Shown here: positions 45,056 through 53,938 of the stretch, piece by piece
Layout of the letters: each line of letters begins with the position of its first letter
Position numbering within the stretch: position 1 is the stretch's first letter
From: Comamonas testosteroni
Lineage (GTDB): Bacteria; Pseudomonadota; Gammaproteobacteria; Burkholderiales; Burkholderiaceae_C
Assembly: GCF_003569915.1 (NCBI RefSeq)
Contig: NZ_KZ984440.1
Span: forward strand, 248,001 to 312,000
DNA length: 64,000 bases
Direction of reading: 5' to 3'
The notes under the pieces: generated by a model
Told to the model about the DNA's origin: nothing
The model's input: the letters and a program-made list of their open reading frames with translations, nothing else
Database searches by the model: none
Translations under genes and position numbers: made by a program

Positions 45056-46156
45056 ATGTCATTGATCGAGCTGGAAAACGTTGCCAAATCCTGGGGCAAC
45101 ACCACGGCCCTGCAAGCTGTGAATTTGAGAATTGAGCCCGGCTCGTTTTGTGTGCTGCTGGGCCCGTCTGGCTGCGGCAAATCCACCACCTTGCGCATGA
45201 TTGCCGGGCTTGATGTTCCAACATCAGGCGCGGTGCGCATTGATGGCCGCGATGTCACCCATCTGCCGCCCGCAGAGCGCGGCATTGCGATGGTGTTTCA
45301 GAACTATGCGCTGTTCCCCCATCTGAGCGTGGCAGACAACATCAGCTTTGGCCTGCAGGTGCGCAAGGTACCGAAAGCAGAGCGTGCGCAGCGCCTGCAG
45401 CAGACCGCGCAATTGCTGGGTCTGACGGCGCTGCTCGATCGCAAGCCGGGCCAGCTCTCTGGCGGTCAGCAGCAGCGCGTGGCGCTGGGCCGCGCACTGG
45501 TGGCGCAGGCCAAGGTCTGCCTGATGGATGAGCCGCTGTCCAACCTCGACGCCCAGTTGCGCCAGGAAATGCGCACTGAGCTGCGCGAGCTGCAGCAGAG
45601 GCTGGGCCTTACGGTGGTGTATGTCACTCACGATCAGGCCGAGGCCATGAGCATGGCGGACCAGGTCGTGTTGCTGAACAAAGGTCAAGTGGAACAAGCG
45701 GCTCAACCCCGTGAGATATATGCGCAGCCTGCTACGGTTTTTGCTGCACGCTTTATCGGCACACCGGCCATGAATATCGTGGCGTTGAACGGAGCGCGCA
45801 TTGCTGGCAGCGACATCGCTGTCGGGCCCGAGATTGTGGCAGGCCGAGCCTATCCGCAATCCATGGGCGTGCGACCTGAGCAAATTTCCATCTCGCATCA
45901 GCCGCAAGGCATTGCAGCCACGGTGCAAGGTTTTGAATATCTGGGCGCTGATCTGGTGCTGCGCTGCCAGGTGGGCACAGAGCTGCTGACGGTGCGCGCG
46001 GCAGGCAGTGCACATGCTGATCTGAAGCCAGGCCAAAGCGTCTATCTGCAGTGGCCTGCATCGGCCCTGCACTGGTTTGATGGCGCTGGTCAGCGAGTCC
46101 ATCTGGCTGCACAGCGCAGCGTTTTTGGTGATCAGCCGCTGTCCGCTGCGGCCTGA
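45056..46156 (+). CDS. ugpC: sn-Glycerol-3-phosphate ABC transporter ATPase
   Basis: This ATP-binding subunit powers uptake of sn-glycerol-3-phosphate (and probably its diesters). The 366-residue protein has Walker A GPSGCGKST (36-44), the Q-loop MVFQNYALFPH (about 80), the signature LSGGQQQR, Walker B VCLMDEPLSNLDA, the H-loop YVTHDQAEAM and a C-terminal TOBE domain (MGVRPEQI...). Such MalK/UgpC-like ATPases serve several sugars, but the adjacent ugpBAE genes decide the role. Here ugpC comes first, unlike the E. coli order ugpBAECQ. A candidate Pho box precedes it. A 97-bp gap separates it from ugpB. Confidence 0.9.
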   Translation: MSLIELENVAKSWGNTTALQAVNLRIEPGSFCVLLGPSGCGKSTTLRMIAGLDVPTSGAVRIDGRDVTHLPPAERGIAMVFQNYALFPHLSVADNISFGLQVRKVPKAERAQRLQQTAQLLGLTALLDRKPGQLSGGQQQRVALGRALVAQAKVCLMDEPLSNLDAQLRQEMRTELRELQQRLGLTVVYVTHDQAEAMSMADQVVLLNKGQVEQAAQPREIYAQPATVFAARFIGTPAMNIVALNGARIAGSDIAVGPEIVAGRAYPQSMGVRPEQISISHQPQGIAATVQGFEYLGADLVLRCQVGTELLTVRAAGSAHADLKPGQSVYLQWPASALHWFDGAGQRVHLAAQRSVFGDQPLSAAA

Positions 46157-46253
46157 TTCCTGTCATGAACTGCACCGGCTTTTCTCATCACCTGAAATGC
46201 CGGACTTCCATTCCAACCGTTTCCATATCCACCATTGCTGAGGAGCCATTCCC

Positions 46254-47543
46254 ATGCGTCGTCAAACCTTTATCCGTGGCCTGATTGCAGGCGCTGCCGT
46301 CATGAGCCTGTCCGGTGTTGCGCAGGCCCAGACACCGCTGGAAGTGCCGTTCTACTACCCCGTGGCCGTGGGCGGCCCCATCACCAAAGTCATTGATGGC
46401 TATGCCGCAGATTTCAACAAGGTCCACCCTCAGTACAAGGTCACGCCCATCTATGCGGGCACTTATCAGGAAACCATCGTCAAGGCGCTGACGGCGCACA
46501 AGGCAGGCAAGGCGCCTGCGACTTCGGTGCTGCTGTCTACCGACATGTTCACGCTGATGGATGAAGGTGCGATTGCGCCCATCGACGATTTTGTGAAGAC
46601 CGATGCCGACAAGGCCTGGCTCAAGAGCTTTTACCCTGCCTTCATGGCCAATAGCCAGACCGGTGGCAAGACCTGGGGCGTGCCTTTTCAGCGTTCCACT
46701 GTGGTCATGTACTACAACAAGGAAGCTTTCAAGGAAGCAGGTCTTGACCCGAACAAGGCACCTGCCAACTGGAAGGAGTTGAAGGAAGCCGCGCAGAAGC
46801 TGACCAGGAAAGACGCCAGCGGCAAGGTCACGCAATACGGCATTCAGATCCCTTCCACGGGCTTTGCCTACTGGATGCTGCAGACCCTGACCACGCCCAA
46901 TGATGTGCTGCTGGCCAATGACACGGGTACCAAGGTCACGCTGAACAACCCCAAGGTGGTGGAGGCGCTGAACTACTGGGTTGGTCTGGTCAAGGACGGT
47001 GTGCACCCCGCCGGTGTGGTGGAGTGGGGCACCACGCCCAAGGACTTCATGGAAAAGAAGGCCGCCATCATCGTGACGGCCACGGGCAATCTCACCAACA
47101 TCAAGACCAATGCCAAGTTTGACTTAGGCGTGGGCCAGATCGCCGGCAATATCCGCAAGGGCTCGCCCACAGGCGGTGGCAATTTCTACATCTTCAAGAG
47201 CGCGCCCAAAGAGCAGCAGCAAGCGGCCTTCGAGTTTGCCAAATGGGTGACGCAGCCTGAGCGCGCTGCACAGTGGAGCATGGACAGCGGCTATGTGGCC
47301 GTTTCACCCGCAGCCTACGAAACACCTGTGCTCAAGAAGTACGGTCAGGAGTTCCCTCAGGCGCTGGTGGCCCGCGATCAGTTGCCCGTGTCCGTGGCCG
47401 AGTTTTCCACGCATGAAAACCAGCGCGTAACCAAGGTGCTCAACGATGCAATTCAGGCCGCACTGAACGGCACCAAGACTGCTGCGCAAGCCATGGACGA
47501 TGCGCAGAAAGAGTCTGAGCGCATCCTGCGCCGCTACAAGTAA
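46254..47543 (+). CDS. ugpB: sn-Glycerol-3-phosphate-binding periplasmic protein
   Basis: This is the solute receptor of the ABC importer. The 429-residue protein has a signal peptide (MRRQTFIRGLIAGAAVMSLSGVAQAQ), then the family opening PLEVPFYYPVAVGGPITKVIDGYAADFNKVHPQYKV, and GVPFQRSTVVMYYNKEAF, both typical of UgpB and carrying ligand-contact tyrosines and serines. The length and fold match extracellular solute-binding family 1. The stop codon overlaps the ugpA start (TAATG). A plain GGAG site precedes the ATG. Confidence 0.92.
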   Translation: MRRQTFIRGLIAGAAVMSLSGVAQAQTPLEVPFYYPVAVGGPITKVIDGYAADFNKVHPQYKVTPIYAGTYQETIVKALTAHKAGKAPATSVLLSTDMFTLMDEGAIAPIDDFVKTDADKAWLKSFYPAFMANSQTGGKTWGVPFQRSTVVMYYNKEAFKEAGLDPNKAPANWKELKEAAQKLTRKDASGKVTQYGIQIPSTGFAYWMLQTLTTPNDVLLANDTGTKVTLNNPKVVEALNYWVGLVKDGVHPAGVVEWGTTPKDFMEKKAAIIVTATGNLTNIKTNAKFDLGVGQIAGNIRKGSPTGGGNFYIFKSAPKEQQQAAFEFAKWVTQPERAAQWSMDSGYVAVSPAAYETPVLKKYGQEFPQALVARDQLPVSVAEFSTHENQRVTKVLNDAIQAALNGTKTAAQAMDDAQKESERILRRYK

Positions 47544-48478
47544 TGGCTGCAGGTTTTTCTGAAAGCAAAGGTGGTGCAGCACCGCCTTTGCGCCTGGCTC
47601 AACTGGCTGCGCGCAAAGAGGCTGTGCAGGCCTGGCTACTGCTCATGCCTGCGCTGGTGCTGCTGGTGGCCTTTACGCACTGGCCTGCGGTTTCGACCTT
47701 GATTGACAGCCTGCACGCCACGGGGCGCGGTGGGCAGACGGGCGAATGGGTGGGGCTTGAGAACTATGCGGTCATGGTTGATGACCCCGTGTTCTGGCAG
47801 GCCGTACGCAACAACCTGTGGTTTGCGGCGGCGACCATTCCGCTGTCCATGGGCCTGGCCTTGCTGATGGCGATCTGGGTCAATGAAAAACTCAGTGGCC
47901 GCGCATTTTTGCGCATGGCTTATTTCACGCCCACGGTGCTGCCCATGATTGCGGTGGCCAATATCTGGCTGTTCTTCTACACGCCGCAGTACGGCCTGCT
48001 GGAGCAGGTGCGCGGCGCGCTGGGGCTGGATGCGCACAACTGGCTGGGCGATCCATCGACGGCGCTGGCCTGCGTCACGCTGGTGGCTGTGTGGAAGGAA
48101 GCGGGCTTTTTCATGATCTTCTATCTGGCTGCGCTGCAGACGCTGAACCCCAGCCTCAAGGAAGCATCAGCCATTGAAGGGGCATCGCGCTGGTATTTCT
48201 TCAGACGTGTGCAGTGGCCGCTGCTCATGCCGACCACACTGTTCATTCTGGTGAATGCCGTCATCAACGCATTCCGGCTGGTGGACCATATCTTCATCCT
48301 CACGCGCGGTGGGCCGGACAATGCTTCGACGCTGCTGCTCTATCACCTCTATGAAGTGGGCTTCAAGTTCTGGGATACCGGCTATGCCGCTGCCATCACC
48401 GTGGTGCTGGTCGTAGTGCTTGCCGCCGTTGCGCTGTTTCAGTTCTTTGTGCTCGACAAAAAAGTGCATTACCAATGA
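47543..48478 (+). CDS. ugpA: sn-Glycerol-3-phosphate ABC transporter permease UgpA
   Basis: This inner-membrane permease has 311 residues and six helices. The EAA loop that docks with the ATPase is visible as LKEASAIEGASRWYFFRRVQWPLLMPT. The segment WVGLENYAVMVDDPVFWQAVRNNLWFA is typical of MalF/UgpA proteins. It overlaps ugpB by one base at its start and ugpE by four bases (ATGA) at its end, so the three are translationally coupled. Confidence 0.93.
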   Translation: MAAGFSESKGGAAPPLRLAQLAARKEAVQAWLLLMPALVLLVAFTHWPAVSTLIDSLHATGRGGQTGEWVGLENYAVMVDDPVFWQAVRNNLWFAAATIPLSMGLALLMAIWVNEKLSGRAFLRMAYFTPTVLPMIAVANIWLFFYTPQYGLLEQVRGALGLDAHNWLGDPSTALACVTLVAVWKEAGFFMIFYLAALQTLNPSLKEASAIEGASRWYFFRRVQWPLLMPTTLFILVNAVINAFRLVDHIFILTRGGPDNASTLLLYHLYEVGFKFWDTGYAAAITVVLVVVLAAVALFQFFVLDKKVHYQ

Positions 48479-49329
48479 GTGCCGCCAGTCTTTCTGCGTC
48501 CCGCAAACCTGCGCAAGTCAGCTTCTACGCAGCTTCGTGGCTGGACACGGTGGCCGCATGGCTGCTGGCGCTGCTGTGGATCTTGCCGCTGGCCTATGCC
48601 GTCTGGACGGCGTTTCATCCATCTGATGTTTCCACGCGCTTTGACCTGTCTGCACCGTGGACGCTGCAGAACTTTCGCCATGCCTGGGAGGCTGCACCGT
48701 TTGCGCGCTACTTTCTCAACACCTTCATGCTGGTGACATTGATTCTGGCGGTGCAGCTGGTGCTGTCCACGCTGGCTGCATTTGCATTTGCGCGCTACCG
48801 GTTTCGCGGCAGCAATGTGGCGTTTGCACTGGTGCTGGTGCAGCTCATGATCATGCCGGACATTCTGCTGGTGGCGAACTATCAGACCATGTCCAAACTG
48901 GGCGCGGTTGACACCTTGGTCGGCATTGGCTTGCCTTACTTTGCATCGGCATTTGCGATCTTTTTGCTGCGCCAGACTTTCATGGGTATTCCCAAGGAGC
49001 TGGATGAAGCAGCGCGAGTGGAAGGTGCGAGCACGCTGCAGATTCTGTGGCGCGTTTATGTGCCGCTGGCCAGGCCGGTGTACACGGCGTTTGCGCTGGT
49101 GTCGGTCAGCTTTCACTGGAACAATTTTCTCTGGCCGCTGATCATCACCAACAGCGTCGAGGCGCGCCCGCTTACCGTTGGACTGCAGGTTTTTTCCAGT
49201 GTTGAATCTGGTGTGGAATGGTCCACCATCTGCGCTGCCACTCTGATGACATCAGGCCCGCTGCTGCTGGCATTTTTGCTGTTTCAGCGCCAGTTTGTGC
49301 AGAGTTTCATGCGCGCTGGCATCAAGTGA
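48475..49329 (+). CDS. ugpE: sn-Glycerol-3-phosphate ABC transporter permease UgpE
   Basis: This is the second permease, 284 residues with six helices. The EAA loop reads IPKELDEAARVEGASTLQILWRVYVPLARPV. The segment RFRGSNVAFALVLVQLMIMPDILLVANYQTMSKLGAVDT matches UgpE/MalG. It ends the transport set; in E. coli a phosphodiesterase gene (ugpQ) is next, whereas here a VOC protein and an EEP-family hydrolase follow. Confidence 0.93.
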   Translation: MSAASLSASRKPAQVSFYAASWLDTVAAWLLALLWILPLAYAVWTAFHPSDVSTRFDLSAPWTLQNFRHAWEAAPFARYFLNTFMLVTLILAVQLVLSTLAAFAFARYRFRGSNVAFALVLVQLMIMPDILLVANYQTMSKLGAVDTLVGIGLPYFASAFAIFLLRQTFMGIPKELDEAARVEGASTLQILWRVYVPLARPVYTAFALVSVSFHWNNFLWPLIITNSVEARPLTVGLQVFSSVESGVEWSTICAATLMTSGPLLLAFLLFQRQFVQSFMRAGIK

Positions 49330-49366
49330 CTGAGCTACATTCGAGGGCACAGTCAAGGAGTCAAAG

Positions 49367-49753
49367 ATGCCCGGTCCCGCTGCAGCAGGTGTGCTGATTT
49401 ATGCCAAGAGTCTCGATGGACTTTCTCACTTCTACCAGCAGGTGCTGAGCATGCAAGAGCTGCATCGCAGCGGCGATATTGTGGTGCTTGAGTCCAGTGC
49501 CTTGCAGCTGGTGATCCATGCCATCCCGGCTCATATTTCAGATCAGATTCAGATCACCCAACCACCTCTGCGCCGCGAGAACGTGGCGCTGAAATTCTTC
49601 ATTACCGTGCCGTCGCTGGTGGATGCCGAACAATGGGTTCACAAGCTGGGTGGACAGGTGTTTGATGAGCGTTGGCAAGGGCCGGGCTTTGTTGTTCGCA
49701 ATGCCATGGACTGCGAAGGCAATGTGTTTCAGCTGCGCGAGTTGTTGCTGTAA
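49367..49753 (+). CDS. VOC-superfamily (glyoxalase-like) protein
   Basis: The 128-residue single-domain VOC protein shows the paired beta-alpha-beta-beta-beta modules, beginning GVLIYAKSLDGLSHFYQQVLSMQELHRSGDIVVLES and ending GPGFVVRNAMDCEGNVFQLRELLL, the region where the last metal-binding glutamate of a VOC enzyme would be absent or replaced by Q. Members can be glyoxalases, dioxygenases or resistance proteins, and none can be chosen here. It is 37 bp downstream of ugpE and might share its transcript. Repeat copy E overlaps its stop codon. Confidence 0.85.
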   Translation: MPGPAAAGVLIYAKSLDGLSHFYQQVLSMQELHRSGDIVVLESSALQLVIHAIPAHISDQIQITQPPLRRENVALKFFITVPSLVDAEQWVHKLGGQVFDERWQGPGFVVRNAMDCEGNVFQLRELLL

Positions 49754-49806
49754 AAATGATAGCTTTATGTCTATGATTTATATGGACTTGAAAGCAGTTT
49801 GATTGA
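49752..49806 (-). repeat. Dispersed hairpin repeat, copy E
   Basis: Read on the minus strand it gives TCAATC, AAGTCCATA, an AT-rich loop, CATAGACATAAAGCTATCA and TTTTTA, aligning gap-free over the core with copy A. It overlaps the stop codon of the VOC gene and separates it from the EEP gene. Confidence 0.82.
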
Positions 49807-49817
49807 GAAATAGGAAA

Positions 49818-50693
49818 ATGAACATCCTGACCTGGAATACGCAATGGTGCTGCGGCATGGATGGCAAAGTCAGCGTGCAGCGCATCGTGCACCATGCGCT
49901 GGAAATGGGTGAAACCGTCGGTGGTCTGGATGTGCTGTGCCTGCAGGAAGTTGCCGTCAACTACCCTGCGTTGCAAGGCAGTCCGGGCGATCAACTGGCC
50001 GAGCTGCAGGCCTTGTTGCCCAGCTGGCAGATTTTCTTTGGCGCATCGATTGACGAGTTCACGGCTCAGGGCCGTCAGCAGTTTGGCAATGTGATTGCCA
50101 CGCGCTTGCCCGTGCTGCAGGTTCAGCACTATCCGCTGCCCATGCCAGCCGAAGCCGATATGCGCTGCATGCAGCGCATGTGCTCTGTCGTCACGGTTGC
50201 CGATGAGGCTCTGGGCCCGGTGCGCATCATGACCACGCATCTGGAATATTTCTCCAGCCGCCAGCGCATGGCGCAGGCGCGGGCTTTGCGCGCTTTGCAT
50301 ATGCAGGCCTGCGCGCTGGCGGATATGCCGCCAAAACCTGCCAGTGATGGCTCGCCCTATCAGACCAAGCCGCACACGCATCATGCGGTGCTGTGCGGTG
50401 ACTTCAACTTTGAGCCGCATGAGGCCGAATACGCCGAGCTGTCCGCACCATGGGGTGTGAATGAAGGCACAGAGCTTCAGGCCGAACAATGGCTCAACAG
50501 CTGGAGCGTTTTGCATGGCGATGCGCCGCAGCCCGCCACATTCAGACTGGCCGATCGCACCTGGGGGCCGGAGCCCGGGGCCTGCGATTTCATCTGGGTC
50601 AGCCGGAGCTTGCGCCAACAAGTGAAAGCGTGGACGGTGGACAGTGCAACCCAGGCGTCTGACCATCAGCCCGTGATGTTGACGCTGGGCTAG
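49818..50693 (+). CDS. Endonuclease/exonuclease/phosphatase (EEP) family hydrolase
   Basis: This metal-dependent phosphoesterase of the EEP fold includes DNases, sphingomyelinases and inositol phosphatases. The ATG at 49818 gives 291 residues. The motifs are the opening MNILTWNTQWCCG, the metal-binding glutamate in VLCLQEVAVN, the histidine strand RIMTTHLEYFSS, GDFNFEPHEAE, and the closing SDHQPVMLTLG. It has no signal peptide. In the position usually held by ugpQ (a glycerophosphodiesterase gene) next to a ugp operon, it could hydrolyse phosphodiesters. That is inference; the substrate is unknown. Confidence 0.87.
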   Translation: MNILTWNTQWCCGMDGKVSVQRIVHHALEMGETVGGLDVLCLQEVAVNYPALQGSPGDQLAELQALLPSWQIFFGASIDEFTAQGRQQFGNVIATRLPVLQVQHYPLPMPAEADMRCMQRMCSVVTVADEALGPVRIMTTHLEYFSSRQRMAQARALRALHMQACALADMPPKPASDGSPYQTKPHTHHAVLCGDFNFEPHEAEYAELSAPWGVNEGTELQAEQWLNSWSVLHGDAPQPATFRLADRTWGPEPGACDFIWVSRSLRQQVKAWTVDSATQASDHQPVMLTLG

Positions 50694-50761
50694 GCTTGTC
50701 GCTATGGTGGGGTCAGGCATCAGGTTGCCGGGTCTTTCAAACATTTGAGAAAGGAAAACCC

Positions 50762-51316
50762 ATGGCTGTAGATATTCCCTCCATGTCCGTCATGCTGCGT
50801 CGCAGCTGGTGGGTTCTGCTGCTGCGCGGCGTGGCAGCCATTGTGTTTGGTGTGCTGACCTGGATGCAGCCCGCCGCTTCGGCCGCCGCGCTGGTGCTGA
50901 TCTTCGGCGCCTATGTGTTTCTCGATGGCGTGCTGGGCGTGTATTCGGCCATCAAAAGCCGCAACGAATCACGCCACTGGTGGATGGTGCTGCTCTGGGG
51001 GCTGACGGGCGTGGTCTTTGGCGTGCTGACCGTCATCAACCCCGCGATCACGGCGCTGGTGCTGACCATTTATATCGGCGTCTGGGCCTTGATCACCGGC
51101 GTGGTTGAAATCGTGGCTGCGCTGCGCCTGCGCAAGGAAATCGAAGGCGAATGGCTGCTAGTGCTGGGTGGGCTGATCTCGGTGCTGTTCGGCGCTTTTG
51201 TGCTGGCGCAACCGGGCGCGGGCATGATGGCCATGCTCTGGGTCATTGCCACTTATGCGGTGATCTTTGGTGTGCTGATGGTGTTGCTGGCTTTCAAGGT
51301 CAAAAAAGCGTTGTGA
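50762..51316 (+). CDS. HdeD-like DUF308 membrane protein
   Basis: This small inner-membrane protein of the HdeD/DUF308 family has 184 residues and six helices arranged as three similar pairs. An AAAGGAAAA site precedes the ATG at 50762. A repeated pattern GVLTWMQPA..., GVLTVINPA..., GAFVLAQPG..., each following a helix, is the DUF308 signature. In E. coli HdeD supports acid resistance at high cell density; the role here is unknown. A terminator follows. Confidence 0.88.
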   Translation: MAVDIPSMSVMLRRSWWVLLLRGVAAIVFGVLTWMQPAASAAALVLIFGAYVFLDGVLGVYSAIKSRNESRHWWMVLLWGLTGVVFGVLTVINPAITALVLTIYIGVWALITGVVEIVAALRLRKEIEGEWLLVLGGLISVLFGAFVLAQPGAGMMAMLWVIATYAVIFGVLMVLLAFKVKKAL

Positions 51317-51348
51317 ACTGAATTCAGCACTCCCATAGTTTTCAACCG

Positions 51349-51374
51349 GCGGCTCCATCAGGGGCCGCTTTTTT
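51349..51374 (+). terminator. Terminator after the HdeD-like gene
   Basis: GCGGCTCC / GGGGCCGC around ATCA is followed by six T residues. Confidence 0.88.
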
Positions 51375-51453
51375 GTGTCCAGTGGTTGCGTGTGGCGTGG
51401 TGTGCAAAGGGCTGAGTCCATATCTTTGGGACAATGGGCCAAAAGGCGAATCC

Positions 51454-53907
51454 ATGCAGATAACGGACAAACAAGAAGAGAGCAGACAAGCAAAATCCGG
51501 GGCAGCAAGACAGCTGCTGCTGGGCGGCATGCTGTGGCTGGGCCTTGTGGCAGCCAGCCATGCGCTGCCCAGTTTTGACGAAGTGCGGCGCGAGCACCGG
51601 TCGTCTGAAACCTTGCTGCTCTCGCGCGAGGGTGAAGAGCTGCAGCGCCTGCGTACCGACAGCACAGTGCGCCGTGGCCCCTGGGTGAGCTTGAGTGATA
51701 TCTCGCCCGCGCTGCGCACGGCGCTGGTGCTGAGCGAAGACAAGCGCTTTTACGAGCACAGCGGTGTGGACTGGACGGCGGTCACTGCCGCCGCCTGGGG
51801 CAATCTCTGGAACAGCCGCACGCGGGGCGCGAGCACCATCACCATGCAGTTGGCGGGCTTGCTGGACGGGGACTGGCGTCAAGGCCCTGGCGGTCGCAGC
51901 GTGGTGCAGAAGGTCGGGCAGGCTGTTGCCGCCGGGGTGCTGGACAGGCGCTGGCGCAAGGACCAGATTCTCGAAGCCTATCTGAACATGGTGCCGTTTC
52001 GCGGTGAGATCGTGGGCATTGATGCGCTCTCGCAAAGCCTGTTTGGCAAAGCAGCGCATGGGCTGGATGCGCGCGAATCCGCCATCGCAGCTGCGCTGGT
52101 GCGCGCGCCCAATGCATCTGCCGAGCGTGTGGCGCAACGCGCTTGCGGCGTGCTGGAGACCATGACACCGGACGATGTGGCCGCGCGCAACTGCGCTGCC
52201 GATGGCTCTGCCATGCAACTCTATACCGCCAGTGTGCTGCAGCGCAGGCAATGGCAGGCTGCAGAAGGCATAGCGCCGCACTTTGCACGCCGCTGGCTGG
52301 CCTTGCCGCAGAACAAGGGGCAGGAGCGGGTGCGTTCCACGCTCAGTGCGCCGTTGCAGCGCTTTGCCGTCAGCAGCTTGCAGCAGCATCTGCGTGAGCT
52401 GCAAGGCCGCAATGTGGAAGACGGTGCGCTGGTGGTGCTCGATAACCGGACCGGCGAAGTTCTGGCCTGGGTGGGCTCATCGGGCACCTTGAGTCAGGCC
52501 TCTGAAGTGGATGGTGTCATGGCCATGCGCCAGCCCGGCTCCACGCTCAAGCCTTTTCTCTATGCGCAGGCGATTGCCGAAAAGCGCATCACCGCAGCGT
52601 CGCTGATTGAAGACTCTTCGGCCCATATCCCGACTCAGAACGGCCTCTATATTCCGCAGAACTATGACCGCCGCTTCAAGGGCTGGGTGTCGGTGCGCAC
52701 GGCGCTGGCCTCGTCGCTCAATGTGCCGGCGGTGCGCACGCTGGTCATGGTCACGCCCGATGCGTTTTTTGATCAGCTCAAAAAGCTGGGCTTGCCGCTG
52801 CGCGAAAGCGGCGGCTACTACGGCTTCAGTCTGGCGCTGGGCAGCAGCGAAGTGCCGCTGCTCAATCTGACCAATGCCTACCGTGCGCTGGCCAATGGTG
52901 GGCAGTACCAGCCGGTGAGCTGGTCGCTGGCATCTTCATCTGTCACCGCTCGCAAAACAGATGGCAAGCCGGTTGCGGATGCGCCTGTTCAGGCACTGGA
53001 CGCGCGAGCGGCCTTTATCGTGGGCGATATTCTTTCGGACAATATGGCGCGTGCGCCGACCTTTGGCACGGACAGTGTTCTTGCCACGCGTTTCTGGACG
53101 GCGGTGAAGACCGGCACCAGCAAGGACATGCGCGACAACTGGGCCGTGGGCTGGTCGCAGCGCTACACCGTGGGCGTGTGGGTGGGCAATGCGCGGGGCG
53201 AGGCCATGCATTCCGTCAGCGGCACCAGCGGCGCTGCGCCCATCTGGGCGCAGGTCATGGGATTTCTGCATCGCAACAGCCCCAGCCGTGCGCCGCATGC
53301 ACCACAGGGCGTGCTGCAGCAACAGGTGCAGTTTGGCAATACGGCGGGCGGCACACCCATTGAAAGCCAGCGCAGTGAGTGGTTTGTGGCAGGTACGCAG
53401 CAGCCTGTGTTTGCTATGGATAGCGTAGCTGAAAGCCAAAATGCAATAAAGACTAGAGGGCGAAAAGACTCAAAATCAGGCGCGATGAGCACGCAAAGCG
53501 GTGCGGTGGCTGCGGTGCGGATTTCACGCCCTGCCAGCGGCACGATTCTGGCACTGGACCCGGACATCCCGCCCGACAGCCAGCGTGTGCAACTGATCGC
53601 AAGACAGGCTGGCATGGCTCCTGAGCAGGACTGGCGTGACAACAGTCTGCGCTGGCGTCTGGTCACACGTCAGTACTCTGCGCCGCCCGCCAGTGGCACG
53701 GGCCAGCAGGCAGCTCCTGTGATGCGCGAGGTGCAACGTGAGCTGGGGCGTGGCAGTCAGATGGGCTGGCTGCCCTGGCCCGGCCGCCACAGACTGGAGC
53801 TGCTCGATGCTTCGGGCAAGGTGCTGGACAGCGTGGCCATTGAAGTGCGCGGCGCGGGCGCGCTGGTGGCGGGGCCTGAAGATATCAAGCCTGCGCGCCG
53901 CCGCTGA
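51454..53907 (+). CDS. pbpC: Penicillin-binding protein 1C
   Basis: This bifunctional class A penicillin-binding protein synthesises and cross-links peptidoglycan. The ATG at 51454 follows an AAGG site and gives 817 residues. One N-terminal membrane segment (about 20-38) anchors it. The transglycosylase has EDKRFYEHSG (about 96) and GASTITMQLAGLL. The transpeptidase has S-T-L-K (about 362, in QPGSTLKPF), SSLN (about 421) and KTGTSK (about 551). A C-terminal BiPBP-type domain follows. The linker before that domain (about 653-676) is encoded by a copy of the dispersed repeat. It usually neighbours the alpha-2-macroglobulin gene, which here lies 6.6 kb away. Confidence 0.95.
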   Translation: MQITDKQEESRQAKSGAARQLLLGGMLWLGLVAASHALPSFDEVRREHRSSETLLLSREGEELQRLRTDSTVRRGPWVSLSDISPALRTALVLSEDKRFYEHSGVDWTAVTAAAWGNLWNSRTRGASTITMQLAGLLDGDWRQGPGGRSVVQKVGQAVAAGVLDRRWRKDQILEAYLNMVPFRGEIVGIDALSQSLFGKAAHGLDARESAIAAALVRAPNASAERVAQRACGVLETMTPDDVAARNCAADGSAMQLYTASVLQRRQWQAAEGIAPHFARRWLALPQNKGQERVRSTLSAPLQRFAVSSLQQHLRELQGRNVEDGALVVLDNRTGEVLAWVGSSGTLSQASEVDGVMAMRQPGSTLKPFLYAQAIAEKRITAASLIEDSSAHIPTQNGLYIPQNYDRRFKGWVSVRTALASSLNVPAVRTLVMVTPDAFFDQLKKLGLPLRESGGYYGFSLALGSSEVPLLNLTNAYRALANGGQYQPVSWSLASSSVTARKTDGKPVADAPVQALDARAAFIVGDILSDNMARAPTFGTDSVLATRFWTAVKTGTSKDMRDNWAVGWSQRYTVGVWVGNARGEAMHSVSGTSGAAPIWAQVMGFLHRNSPSRAPHAPQGVLQQQVQFGNTAGGTPIESQRSEWFVAGTQQPVFAMDSVAESQNAIKTRGRKDSKSGAMSTQSGAVAAVRISRPASGTILALDPDIPPDSQRVQLIARQAGMAPEQDWRDNSLRWRLVTRQYSAPPASGTGQQAAPVMREVQRELGRGSQMGWLPWPGRHRLELLDASGKVLDSVAIEVRGAGALVAGPEDIKPARRR
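53411..53480 (-). repeat. Dispersed hairpin repeat, copy G, inside the pbpC coding region
   Basis: On the minus strand it contains TGATTTTGAGTC, then CCTCTAGTC, a diverged loop about 5 nt longer than in copy A, and GCTATCCATAGC. It is read in frame as a hydrophilic linker (ESQNAIKTRGRKDSK) between the transpeptidase and the C-terminal domain. Confidence 0.72.
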
Positions 53908-53938
53908 GTTTTGGAGGGGGAGAGGACGGTGTGAAGCC

